In this document: positions 1 to 9,300 of the stretch, piece after piece
Layout: every line of letters starts with the position of its first letter
Position numbering within the stretch: the first letter of the stretch is position 1
Assembly: GCA_003568415.1 (NCBI GenBank)
Contig: PWXV01000324.1
Coordinates: 1-64,000 of the forward strand
DNA from: Ignavibacteriales bacterium
GTDB lineage: Bacteria > Bacteroidota > Ignavibacteria > T3Sed10-11
Reading direction: 5' to 3'
Length of the DNA stretch: 64,000 bases
The notes under the pieces: generated by a model
The model's input: only the letters and a program-made list of their open reading frames with translations
Database searches by the model: none
What the model was told of the DNA's origin: nothing
Made by a program: the position numbers and the translations under genes

Positions 1-9
1 GACGAGGGG

Positions 10-106
10 GAAGATACAAACAAGATATGATATGCGGATATTGAGACACGTACGGGGAAACCCCGAAACAGACTTAGGCCGAAATCTAAAGCTCGTGTGT
101 ATCTTC
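10..106 (+). ncRNA. Candidate structured 5' leader RNA
   Basis: The sequence shows nested complementarity. GAAGATAC (10-17) pairs perfectly with GTATCTTC (99-106). Directly inside on the 3' side, CGTGT (94-98) pairs with ACACG (46-50). Within that helix lie CGGGG-AAA-CCCCG (53-65) and a weaker AGACTT/AAATCT stem (70-75/82-87, one mismatch) with loop AGGCCG. Residues 18-45 would form a large one-sided insertion. The element ends 50 bases before the start of the glutamate-synthase-like gene, on the same strand, so a cis-regulatory RNA is plausible. I compared it by eye with remembered riboswitch and ribozyme consensus motifs and recognised none. The window starts at base 1, so the 5' boundary is unknown. 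Confidence 0.4.
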
Positions 107-156
107 TCTACTCTACTGGTTTAGTTTTTATACGAATAAAAAAAAGGAAATAGATA

Positions 157-1740
157 ATGTCATTCTCAAGAATAAACTCATCGGCAGCAACGCTCACAAA
201 AAACAGAACGGAAGAATCAATCACCCCGTCATCCGGTATGTGCGTAACATGTGTCGACGGCTGCATTGGCATGTGTGAAATAGGAAAGTCGGCATACCGC
301 GGTCACGAGGTGATATATCCGCAGCCGTTCGGTGTCATCACCACGGCAGCTGAGAAGAAGTATCCTGTCGATTATTCACATTTCAACATTATGGGGTCCG
401 TTGCCGGTGCACACGGTATCGAAGCCGACAGCGATAAAGCGATCTTCCCCGCAGCAGACCTTGAAGTAAAAATCGGACACGATAACGGTTTGAAGTTCAA
501 ACTCCCTTTGCTTATCCCCGGAATCGGATCGACCAACATTGCGAAGAATAACTGGGAGGGATTGGCTATCGGATCGGCGCTTGCCGGAACGGGATTAACT
601 ATCGGTGAAAACGTCGCAGGTATGGATTCCAAAACACAGATCGATAACGGTCAGGTAAACGATACTGTTGATTTGAAACGGCGGGTTCAATTGTTCAAAG
701 ATTACCAGCGCGACGGCTACGGTGCGATAATCGTTCAGGCGAACGTGGAAGATACCCGGCTCGGCGTGCACGAATACGTCATCGATAAGCTCGGTGTTGA
801 ATGTGTCGAGATGAAGTGGGGACAGGGTGCGAAGAACATCGGCGGTGAGGTGAAGATAAAAGATCTTGAGAAAGCGCAGATGCTGCATAAGCGCGGCTAC
901 GTCGTGCTTCCCAATCCCACCGATCCGCACGTCATCAAAGCATTTGAACGGAAGAACTTTACCGAGTTCGAACGCCACGCCCGCATCGGTATGGTGACCG
1001 AGGAATCCTTTGCGAAACGAGTCGAAGAGCTCCGCAGCGCTGGCGCGAAATATATTTTTCTGAAGACCGGCGCATTCCGTCCCGCCGATATGGCGCGTGC
1101 ACTTGCCTATGCATCCAAATACAAGATCGATGTGCTTACCGTTGACGGCGCCGGCGGCGGAACCGGTATGAGTCCGTGGCGGATGATGAACGAGTGGGGT
1201 ATACCGCCTGTCGAACTCCATTCATTGATGTACAGGTACGCCAAAATGCTTGCCGATAAGGGCAAGCACGTGCCGGCGCTGATCGTTGCCGGCGGGTTCA
1301 TACTGGAAGATCAGATCTTCAAAGGACTTGCACTCGGCGCGCCGTTTGTAAAAATGGTCGGCATGGCCCGGTCGCCTATCGCGGCGGCAATGGTCGGAAA
1401 AACACTCGGTCAGACAATCGATACCGGACAGCTTCCGGTATATGTGGAACGTTTCGGAAATTCCATCGATGAGATATTCGTAACGGCAAGCGAATTAAGA
1501 AAAGAACTGGGCGATGAGGAGTTCTCGCGTCTTCCCACCGGCGCTATCGGTCTGTATACGTATTACGAGCGACTCGCCCAGGGATTGCGTCAGCTTATGT
1601 GCGGCAGCCGTAAATTCGGTCTCGAATACATTGCACGCGACGATCTCGCGGCACTTACGAAAGAGGCGTCGGAAATTAGCAGTATCCCCTATGTGATGGA
1701 CCTTGACAGGCAGGAAGCAGAAGAGATGCTTAATTTTTAG
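157..1740 (+). CDS. FMN-binding glutamate synthase family protein
   Basis: 527 aa, related to the FMN/glutamate-synthase domain of GltB (the archaeal-type, single-domain form). The family carries out reductive transfer of an amide-derived amino group to 2-oxoglutarate, but the partner subunits are not encoded next to it, so the exact reaction is an inference. Visible signatures are a TIM-barrel FMN-binding stretch around VDGAGGGTGMSPW (about residues 329-341), the preceding KTGAFRP segment, and a later VAGGFI. The N-terminus has an unusual four-cysteine cluster, C29-x2-C32-x3-C36-x3-C40, which could bind an iron-sulfur cluster. The start is supported by AAAGGAAA about 8 bases upstream. It follows the structured leader at 10-106 and stands alone, with no downstream partner on its strand for over 1 kb. 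Confidence 0.85.
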   Translation: MSFSRINSSAATLTKNRTEESITPSSGMCVTCVDGCIGMCEIGKSAYRGHEVIYPQPFGVITTAAEKKYPVDYSHFNIMGSVAGAHGIEADSDKAIFPAADLEVKIGHDNGLKFKLPLLIPGIGSTNIAKNNWEGLAIGSALAGTGLTIGENVAGMDSKTQIDNGQVNDTVDLKRRVQLFKDYQRDGYGAIIVQANVEDTRLGVHEYVIDKLGVECVEMKWGQGAKNIGGEVKIKDLEKAQMLHKRGYVVLPNPTDPHVIKAFERKNFTEFERHARIGMVTEESFAKRVEELRSAGAKYIFLKTGAFRPADMARALAYASKYKIDVLTVDGAGGGTGMSPWRMMNEWGIPPVELHSLMYRYAKMLADKGKHVPALIVAGGFILEDQIFKGLALGAPFVKMVGMARSPIAAAMVGKTLGQTIDTGQLPVYVERFGNSIDEIFVTASELRKELGDEEFSRLPTGAIGLYTYYERLAQGLRQLMCGSRKFGLEYIARDDLAALTKEASEISSIPYVMDLDRQEAEEMLNF

Positions 1741-1807
1741 CGTGAGATGGAATATGGATCCAATCTGTGTGATGTAATACACAAGAGAAGATGCTACAGG
1801 AGGTCTG

Positions 1808-1835
1808 GTACCAGTACGATAGCGCCGTACGGTAC
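1808..1835 (+). repeat. Hairpin downstream of the glutamate synthase gene
   Basis: GTACC-A-GTACG (1808-1818) pairs with CGTACGGTAC (1826-1835): a 10-bp stem with one bulged A and a 7-base loop ATAGCGC. It lies 68 bases past the stop codon. There is no T tract, so it is at best an atypical terminator or an mRNA 3'-end stabiliser. Confidence 0.4.
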
Positions 1836-2237
1836 AGGTATTGCCGCCCTAATTAATCAGCGAAAATGTCGGCGATTAAAGTGGGCTATACGGTTTATTT
1901 TAAGAGAATATAACATTGCTATATAATTTTGTATCTCGCAGATTTCTCTAATACAACTCGCAAAACCTAATCACGTCCTGAAAAATACAAAAAGTATTTA
2001 GAGCATACCTTTGCTTCTTGTCGCCCTAAATCCTCTTAAATCAACATATTAGCGAAAGTGTTACTCAACTCGATAATTTTCGCATAATATTGGATTTGGA
2101 AATGATAGATCGCCCAATATGACATCACTGGTTAAATCTGATAAAATCAAACAATTTTCAGCCGAATTCAAAACTACATCTTTATGGGGTTGCGGGATTT
2201 CTTGATTCTTCTTACTCTGTATGCACATTATTTAATA

Positions 2238-2258
2238 ACCGGTGGACGATCACCCGGT
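2238..2258. repeat. Short inverted repeat
   Basis: ACCGGTG (2238-2244) and CACCCGGT (2251-2258) form a 7-bp stem with one bulged C and a short loop. It lies 6 bases before the larger hairpin at 2265-2304, so the two form a tandem pair. Confidence 0.35.
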
Positions 2259-2264
2259 AACCTC

Positions 2265-2304
2265 AGAACCGGATATATTTCCACAAAATAGTGGAATCCG
2301 TTCT
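2265..2304. repeat. Two-tier hairpin in the intergenic stretch
   Basis: The inner stem is TTCCAC (2279-2284) with GTGGAA (2291-2296) around loop AAAATA. The outer stem is AGAACcGGAT (2265-2274) with ATCCGTTCT (2296-2304), with one bulged C. No open frame covers it and no T tract follows. It could be a transcript-end structure or a relic of a mobile palindromic repeat. Confidence 0.4.
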
Positions 2305-2980
2305 AATCGGGGCGATTCAGGGAAATTATACCGTATGGGGGGCTTGAAGCAGTATACCGTAACAAACAGGTAAATATTGCATGAATTTTGAATCATTTGA
2401 AGTCTCTAAAATAGGTGTCATTTTTACTTATCCTCTATTGATTATAATGAATTCTTTTAATATCATCCAAGCTCAATTCATAAGTAAATACATGAAAGCT
2501 GAAAAGTCCGATATAAAATATTTTCGGGGTAGTTATCATAATCGTGTTATTCACGATTCCCATCTTCATTACTACGACTTACATTATATTCTGATCAAGA
2601 ATACGAAAAGATCTGTATCAGGTAGCGGTTGTGTGTACAATTCATATACTATGCACAGAGACCGTCCATTTTAATTTTCAGTTGTATTAATATATATATG
2701 CTATAAAATATTTTCATACATGACGTGAAATATTCAACTTTTGCGTATTTACTATAGTACGGTATCATTCACGTTCGCTCAATGTACTGTAGTGTTGTAA
2801 GTAGTAGTGCACCGATTTCAAAAATAAGTAATTTCTTAGGGATATAAAACTTATCATTGTCGTGATAACGCCGGTATGGTGTACCTTTTGAATTTATCGG
2901 TTGACTTTGATCAGTATACCCAGAATTGTGCGAATAATTCACACAGTTTATACAATTTCACAATAGGTAAGGAGGGATTT

Positions 2981-3487
2981 ATGATGAAGCCGATGAAAAA
3001 ATCACGGGTGATGTTCGTATTGTTTATCGCGCTTTTGTTCGGATTGAGCGCTAACATTTCATTCGCTCAGTTACATACATCGACGATGCAGGAGCTTGTC
3101 TCCGAATCTGAAATGGTGCTGGTGGGTCAGGTGGCCTCTATCAATTCACAGTGGGGTGAGAATCGTTCATACATTTTTTCAGATGTTACCATCAGGATCG
3201 AGGATTTTGTAAAGGGAGAAAGTTCAGAGCGGGAAGTTACGGTTCGACAGCTTGGCGGTGAAATCGGTGAAGTCGGTGAACTCTACAGTCATACAGCACG
3301 GTTTTTACCTGAGGAAGAAGTACTCGTTTTCCTCCAAAGAGATCAACGCGGGACATTACAGGTAACGCATGGAGAGCATGGAAAATTTAAAATCACCAGA
3401 GATAGCGAAACGGGGAGACGAATGATCGATGGACGGGTGCCGCTTGAAAATGTTACGCGCGATCTCCGGATGATTCAAAGGGAGTAG
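2981..3487 (+). CDS. Small exported protein of unknown function, metalloprotease-associated
   Basis: 168 aa from ATG 2981, chosen because GGAGGG (2971-2976) sits directly upstream and a typical signal peptide follows (positively charged MMKPMKKSR, then a hydrophobic core ending near SFAQ, residues 10-29). The frame is open further upstream but that extension has no signal features. The mature part is beta-rich. It contains a stretch about being a carrier of VTVRQLGGEIG (roughly residues 86-96) and a later FLPEEEVLVFL segment. From memory, proteins with this VRQxGG plus F-x-P-G/E-E-E-V-x-x-F-L pattern often accompany matrixin-type metalloproteases in bacteria. Here the metalloprotease gene starts 74 bases downstream, so a partner, chaperone or inhibitor role is reasonable but unproven. 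Confidence 0.6.
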   Translation: MMKPMKKSRVMFVLFIALLFGLSANISFAQLHTSTMQELVSESEMVLVGQVASINSQWGENRSYIFSDVTIRIEDFVKGESSEREVTVRQLGGEIGEVGELYSHTARFLPEEEVLVFLQRDQRGTLQVTHGEHGKFKITRDSETGRRMIDGRVPLENVTRDLRMIQRE

Positions 3488-3561
3488 ACCGGAGCATGGT
3501 AATACATCATAACTGAATTAAGAGTGTTTTTTAAATATACAATTACAGGGAGGAATCAGCC

Positions 3562-6189
3562 ATGCTTGGCAGAATAATTATAAGCTGTATCGTATCGCTC
3601 ATGCTTATGAGCGGTGCATATACTCAGGATGAATTACCGGATACACGACATTTCGGCGACGGTTTTGTCGTCAACCAAACATTATCCGGTTTGCCGCTCC
3701 ACTGGGAGAACGGTGTGATGGAATATCATATCAGCGAATCCGTTCCAAACCGTTTTCAGGATCCGGTACAGGCAGGGTTCGATGCCTGGAATCTACGTCC
3801 GGAAATTTCCGATTTAATTCATTCGGAATTTATAGATTTAACTCCCTCGACTCAGTGGGGAGGACCGGTCGATGGAATTAACAATGTTGTTTATATCGAT
3901 CGTAACTGGACTGAAACAACCGGAGCCGGTGAAGAAACAGTAGCGCTCACCCGCATCAGGTACAATGCATTTACGGGACGAATAACCGATGCCGATATCG
4001 CTCTCAATGCAGATCACCATCGCTTTTCACACAATGCACATCACAGCAGACACGATGTACACAATATCATATCACACGAGGTAGGACATGTATGGGGATT
4101 GAGTGATCTCTTTCCGCCGGGTCATCCGGGGCACCATGGAGATATGGGGGATGATGATGAAAATCAACTCGAGACCATGTATGGTGTCTTTCCATTGGGA
4201 GAAACTACCAAACAAGTAATCCACCATGGTGATATTGACGGTATAAAATATATTTATGAAGAGCTCCCCGTTCTTAACGTCGATATTGTTCTGGCTTTTG
4301 ATGGTTCGGATAATTATATGAATGCGTTTGAGCCGTCAAAGAACAGCTCACTCGGTCTTGTAGATAAAATGGATGACGGTGATGGATTAGGGGTAGTACG
4401 TTTTACGAAAGTAAACGGTGAAGAAGATATTGAAGATTTAACGGTTACGAAACTCAACACAAAAAGAAATGAGTTGAAGGAATTGATAGGTGGATTATCC
4501 GGTGTTGAGGGTGGAAGAGTAGCATTAGGTTCAGGACTTCTTGCTGCACAGGATTTATTCGACCCCGGCAGCCAAAATTTCAGGGCGATAATCCTTTTTA
4601 GCAGAGGCGAAGAACAAGAACCTCCCTGGGCTATCGATGAACTGGAAAATCTTACTGTTCCCGTTTATACAATCGGATTTGAAGGCAGTAGCGGTAATAC
4701 AATATTAAGTACCATTTCAGATGCAACGGGGGGTGAATTTTTAAGCGTACCGGATGAAACGTATATATCGGATGCAGTAAATCAAATATGGACTCATATA
4801 TCGAGTCAAATGATAATATTTGCCGGAAGTACGATGATAAGTGATGTGAACTGGGATTGGGAAGAAGAATATTTTGTCGATTCCGACTTGGAAAGGGAAC
4901 GCATTGAAACAGGCGGATTGTGGTTCGGCAGCAGTGTCGATTTGTGCCTGATCGATCCTGACGGGATAGAGATATGTTTTAATCCCGTTACGGATGAGGT
5001 TGAATGTTATGATCCTCAGGAAAATAAGATCGATTGCCCGGCAGGTGTTCAGTTTTTCCCGGGTAATACATACGGATTTTATCGTATCGATAACCCGAAG
5101 GGCGGTTCCTGGAAGTCGATAATAAAAAATGTCTCGGACGCGGGACCACAGCCATTTTTCGGATTTGTGAGAGGTAAGCCGAATGAATTCATCATGTCGG
5201 CCGAGCTGGATAAGAAGTGGTATATTATCAATGAGGATGATATTAGTATTTCGGTAAGTTTGATTAGAGGAGGGCGTCAGCGGCAACCATGGGAGCACGG
5301 CAGCTTCGGTGAGGGAGTAACCGGTGCGACTGTGGAAGCGGAGGTTATTTTACCCGACGGTACACTCCGTGAAAATAACATTGTTTTTTCTGATCTGGGA
5401 GACGGTAATTATGTGGCAACGTTCAATAAAAATGATATTGAATTGCCAGGCAATTATAAGTTCACGGTAAAAGCAAGCAAAGAAGGTGAATTCACACGTC
5501 AGAGTGTGCTGTCTGCTTATGTTGCAACTTCTGAGGACGAGTTTGCTATAATGACTTCGATATCGATAGTAAATCACATGATCAATTACATTGCCGGTTT
5601 GCCGGTCACGGCATTCAGACCGGCGAGTGAGGGACGAAGGGGTTCTCTCATTAATAAACTGGAAGTCGTTTTGGGGCATATAGAAGCGGAAGCATACGAT
5701 AAAGCAATCGATAAATTGGCAAACGACCTGCTTCCGAAATTCGGTTATGAGCCTTCGAGTGAAGACAACATCTGGATAGATGACGAAGAAGCTCAAGATC
5801 ATCTCATCAGCCAGGCATTAAGAGTAATTGATATCCTCACAGAGATCATCGCAGACCCGGATATGGCGAAATGGATGGATCAGGATTCCATCGCTCAGGG
5901 TGACATCCCCGACCGGTTCGATATATCACAAAATTATCCGAATCCGTTTAATCCCGTGACCACAATACGATATCAATTACCCGATGATTTACACGTGACC
6001 CTCAGTGTTTATAATATGCTCGGTCAGCGTGTACGTATGCTCGTTGATGATATACAAACGGCAGGATATTATACAATTCAATGGGACGGGACGAATCAGA
6101 GCGGTATGCCGCTCAGCAGCGGAATGTACTTCTATCGTATACAGGCAGGTAGATATAGCGAAGTTCATAAGATGTTATTTATGAAATAA
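3562..6189 (+). CDS. T9SS-exported matrixin-like zinc metalloprotease with vWA domain
   Basis: 875 aa, preceded by GGGAGGA. Residues 1-22 are a signal peptide. Residues about 35-225 form a metzincin-like domain with the zinc motif H172-E173-x2-H176-x2-G179-x2-D182; the third ligand is Asp, as in snapalysin-type enzymes, not His. TMYG about 25 residues on may be the Met-turn. A von Willebrand A domain follows (about 236-415), but its metal site reads DGSDN instead of DxSxS. Then come beta-sandwich regions, one resembling an Ig-like or BSD domain near 560-660. The C-terminal 85 residues are a type A T9SS sorting domain (FDISQNYPNPFNP, SGMYFYRI, ending in KMLFMK). Protease, vWA and beta-sandwich in this order resemble animal CLCA proteins. 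Probably secreted or cell-surface anchored. Confidence 0.8.
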   Translation: MLGRIIISCIVSLMLMSGAYTQDELPDTRHFGDGFVVNQTLSGLPLHWENGVMEYHISESVPNRFQDPVQAGFDAWNLRPEISDLIHSEFIDLTPSTQWGGPVDGINNVVYIDRNWTETTGAGEETVALTRIRYNAFTGRITDADIALNADHHRFSHNAHHSRHDVHNIISHEVGHVWGLSDLFPPGHPGHHGDMGDDDENQLETMYGVFPLGETTKQVIHHGDIDGIKYIYEELPVLNVDIVLAFDGSDNYMNAFEPSKNSSLGLVDKMDDGDGLGVVRFTKVNGEEDIEDLTVTKLNTKRNELKELIGGLSGVEGGRVALGSGLLAAQDLFDPGSQNFRAIILFSRGEEQEPPWAIDELENLTVPVYTIGFEGSSGNTILSTISDATGGEFLSVPDETYISDAVNQIWTHISSQMIIFAGSTMISDVNWDWEEEYFVDSDLERERIETGGLWFGSSVDLCLIDPDGIEICFNPVTDEVECYDPQENKIDCPAGVQFFPGNTYGFYRIDNPKGGSWKSIIKNVSDAGPQPFFGFVRGKPNEFIMSAELDKKWYIINEDDISISVSLIRGGRQRQPWEHGSFGEGVTGATVEAEVILPDGTLRENNIVFSDLGDGNYVATFNKNDIELPGNYKFTVKASKEGEFTRQSVLSAYVATSEDEFAIMTSISIVNHMINYIAGLPVTAFRPASEGRRGSLINKLEVVLGHIEAEAYDKAIDKLANDLLPKFGYEPSSEDNIWIDDEEAQDHLISQALRVIDILTEIIADPDMAKWMDQDSIAQGDIPDRFDISQNYPNPFNPVTTIRYQLPDDLHVTLSVYNMLGQRVRMLVDDIQTAGYYTIQWDGTNQSGMPLSSGMYFYRIQAGRYSEVHKMLFMK

Positions 6190-6313
6190 CGAGTACAATA
6201 CAACCGGCCCAAGCTTGCGGGAGCGCGTTGTAAGGGGGACAGCGTGCTTTCGCATTAATACGTTCTTAAGCAGAAAACTTCTAACATATTCAAATAAAGC
6301 AACAACTATAACT

Positions 6314-9300
6314 ATGCCCCGGAAAAAGATTGCGCACTATGAGATAACGGATATACTCGGCGAAGGCGGGATGGGAGTGGTCTATAAAGCGACCGATCTC
6401 AAAGAGGACAAAACCGTTGCGCTGAAGGTTTTGTCGCGCCGATCACTTGTAGACGATGATGTCAGGCGAAGATTTATGCGCGAGGCGAATGCCGGTACGA
6501 ATCTGGATCATTCCGGCATAGTTAAAATATATGACTACGGCGAGGAAGAGGGTGAGCATTATATATCCATGGAATATGTCGAAGGACAAACCCTCCGGCA
6601 CTTTGTAAAAGATACTCCGCTTCCTCCGGAACAAGCCGTCGACATTTGTATTGCAGTTGCCGAAGCCCTTGCAGCCGCTCATAATGCCGGCGTAATACAC
6701 CGTGATATTAAGAGCGAAAATATTATGCTCACCACCACCGGTGAGATAAAAGTGATGGATTTTGGATTGGCAAAATTGCAAAATGCCAGCTTGATCACCC
6801 AGGAGGGAGGTGTGCTGGGAACGGTTGCATATATGTCACCCCAGCAAGCAGCCGGTGAAACGGTCGATCACCGTTCGGATATCTTTTCACTCGGCGTTGT
6901 ACTCTATGAACTGTTAACCGGAAGACTTCCCTTCGGCGCCGAGTATGAAATGGCAATCATGTATTCTATACTCAACGAAGATCCAATTAGCGTAAAAGAT
7001 TTAAATCCTCAATTACCTGAAGCGTTGGATCAGGTTGTTGTCAAAGCACTTCGTAAAGAACTCAATAATCGTTACCAATCGGGCGACGAATTTGCTGCCG
7101 ATCTCAAAAAAGTAAAAGATATTCTGAAATCGGGTATGGATGCCGAGGTCGCGGAAGTCGATCTTATTGCCGCGGTTGACAAAGAGAAACGCGAAATGCG
7201 CGGTTTTCTTGCAAACTTAATCGGCAGGGATGAAGAGTTTGAAACACTAAAAAAAATATTGGTTCTGACAGGTGAATCTGAAGGGCAGACAGCACTCATC
7301 GCCGGTGAAGCAGGCATCGGGAAATCGCGGCTCGTCGCCGAACTCGAGAAGTATGCACGCAACAAGAAGATTACTACATTAACCGGAAGATGTCTCTTCA
7401 AACAGGGCACCCAGCCCTATCAGCCGTTTATCGAGGCGATCGGGAATTATTTCGACATCAAGGGAATCGGTTCCGACGAGCATCTTCGCGAATTCATCGA
7501 ACAGAAGGCGCCCGATTTGTCTCATCTACTGCCGATCTATCGTATGTTTTTGAACATCAAAGATCAGAAAGAAGTCGCACTCGATAGTAAAGAACAACTT
7601 TGGGATGCAATCTACAAACTTATTGTTAAAATCTCTGCCGAGCGTCCCATAATACTGTATCTCGATGATTTACACTGGGCGGATGAAGATACTCTTAATC
7701 TGTTTTATTACACCTCGCGCAATACGACTACCGAAAAAGTAATGATTGTGGGAACGTACCGGGCGGAAGATGTTCTGGCAACGCCGGAAGGCAAAGAACA
7801 TCCCCTGCTTGAAATCCAGCGGCAGATGAATCGTGAGGGGGAGTTGACGGTGCTCGAATTAAAGCGGCTTACCTCAGATGATATCCGCGGTATAGTCGAC
7901 TCGCTTTTCCCTGATACGGATTTCGGTGAATCGTTTTATGAAATGATATTCACCGAAACGGAGGGAAATCCCTTCTTCGCAATGGAGTTGATTAAGCTGT
8001 TTAAATCTGAAGGGATTATCGAGAAAGTAAACGGCATGCACCGCTTGCGGGAAGACTACGACCGCTTCGTGATTCCGAGCAAGATACACGATATCGTCAT
8101 GATGCGAATCGGCAGGTTGAATGACGAGGAACGGGAAATGCTTGAAGTCGGTGCAGTTGAGGGGGATTCGTTCCATTCCGATACGGTCGCTGCATGTCTT
8201 GATCTTCGCCGGATTCAGGTGCTCAGGAAACTGCAGGCGCTTGAGCGCGATCATCATATCATCCATCCATACGAAAAAATGTACCGCTTTGACCACGGAA
8301 AGATCCGTGAGATTCTGTACGATTCCATTTTGCCTGAACTGCGTACCGAGTATCATTTGATGATCGGCGATTTTCTGGCAACCGAATATGAAGGTCAGGA
8401 TTATATGGCTGCAAGCATTGCCCATCATTTCCTCGAAGGAAAAGATCAGAAAAAAGCGCTCCCCTATCTCATCATTGCCGGAGAGCGTGCCCGGACATTT
8501 TTTGCGAACGAACAAGCGCTCAAGTATTATCGCAAAGCATTTGATATCATTACTGTATTTGAACAGAGTGATCGTGATAAAGAATTTGCAAAAGGAAAAG
8601 ATACCGTGCTCGAGGGTATGGGGGATGTGTTTCTTCTGACAGGAAACCACGACGATGCTCTCGAACATTATAATGCATTGCTTAATGAGCCGAAAATAGA
8701 GAAAATACGAAGAAGCGAAGTTATGAGAAAACTGGGCTTGGTATATATCAATAAGGGTGAGACAGCAAAAGCGCTCGGTTTCCTCGGCGATGCGGAGCAA
8801 GCATTTGGCGGTGCATCAGATGATGACAAAATACGTATAATGATCGGAAAGATACGATGCACACGCGCCCGTATTCGTAGAGCTCAGGGTTCGATTGAAG
8901 AAGCGATGAAAGATCTTGACGAAGGACTTCTTATGTTAGGAGATGAAGGAAATTACAGGGAGCGCGGAGAAGCATATAACAATCTTGGAAATATTTATGT
9001 CGATCAGGGAGATTTCAATCGTGCCGTAGAACAATATCAACAAAGTTTAAAACTCCGCGAGGAAGTGAGCGATCAGAAAGGGATTGCTGAAACGTATAAT
9101 AATCTTGGTAATGTCTATTATGAAAAGGGTGATTATCGAAAAGCTGCAGAGATGTTCGAAAAGGGTCTTGAAATCACGCATAAAATTGGATTCAGGGTTG
9201 GTATCGCTGGCGGTTATAATAATCTCGGCACGACGTATCATGATCTTGGAAATTATGAAGAAGCCCGGTCAATGCATGAGAAGAGTCTTGCGATCCGGGG

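Larger units (their letters stand above)
1741..2980. other. Gene-poor AT-rich intergenic stretch with hairpins
   Basis: About 1.24 kb without a convincing gene. The one longer open frame (2381-2674, 97 codons) has a low-complexity Ile/Tyr/Ser/Asn-rich product and no ribosome binding site, so I treat it as chance. The stretch holds three clear inverted repeats, listed separately at 1808-1835, 2238-2258 and 2265-2304. I see no tRNA cloverleaf and no recognisable protein remnant. The promoter of the 2981 gene presumably lies in the last few hundred bases. Confidence 0.6.

Noticed and set aside
595-1221. Long minus-strand open frame of 208 codons inside the glutamate-synthase-like gene
   Set aside because: Opposite-strand shadow of a well supported gene; its product has no family features.
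1801-1835. TGGTACC resembling part of a T-box
   Set aside because: The conserved T-box core after TGGTACC is absent, no specifier stem is visible, and no aminoacyl-tRNA or amino-acid gene follows.
2381-2674. Open frame of 97 codons in the gene desert
   Set aside because: Low-complexity composition, no ribosome binding site and no recognisable motif; most likely chance in AT-rich DNA.
6215-6313. 33-codon extension of the kinase gene from TTG
   Set aside because: Kinase homologues start just before the glycine loop, and the added residues look like translated non-coding DNA.
7874-8800. 308-codon minus-strand frame inside the kinase gene
   Set aside because: Shadow of the kinase-ATPase-TPR gene; no independent evidence.
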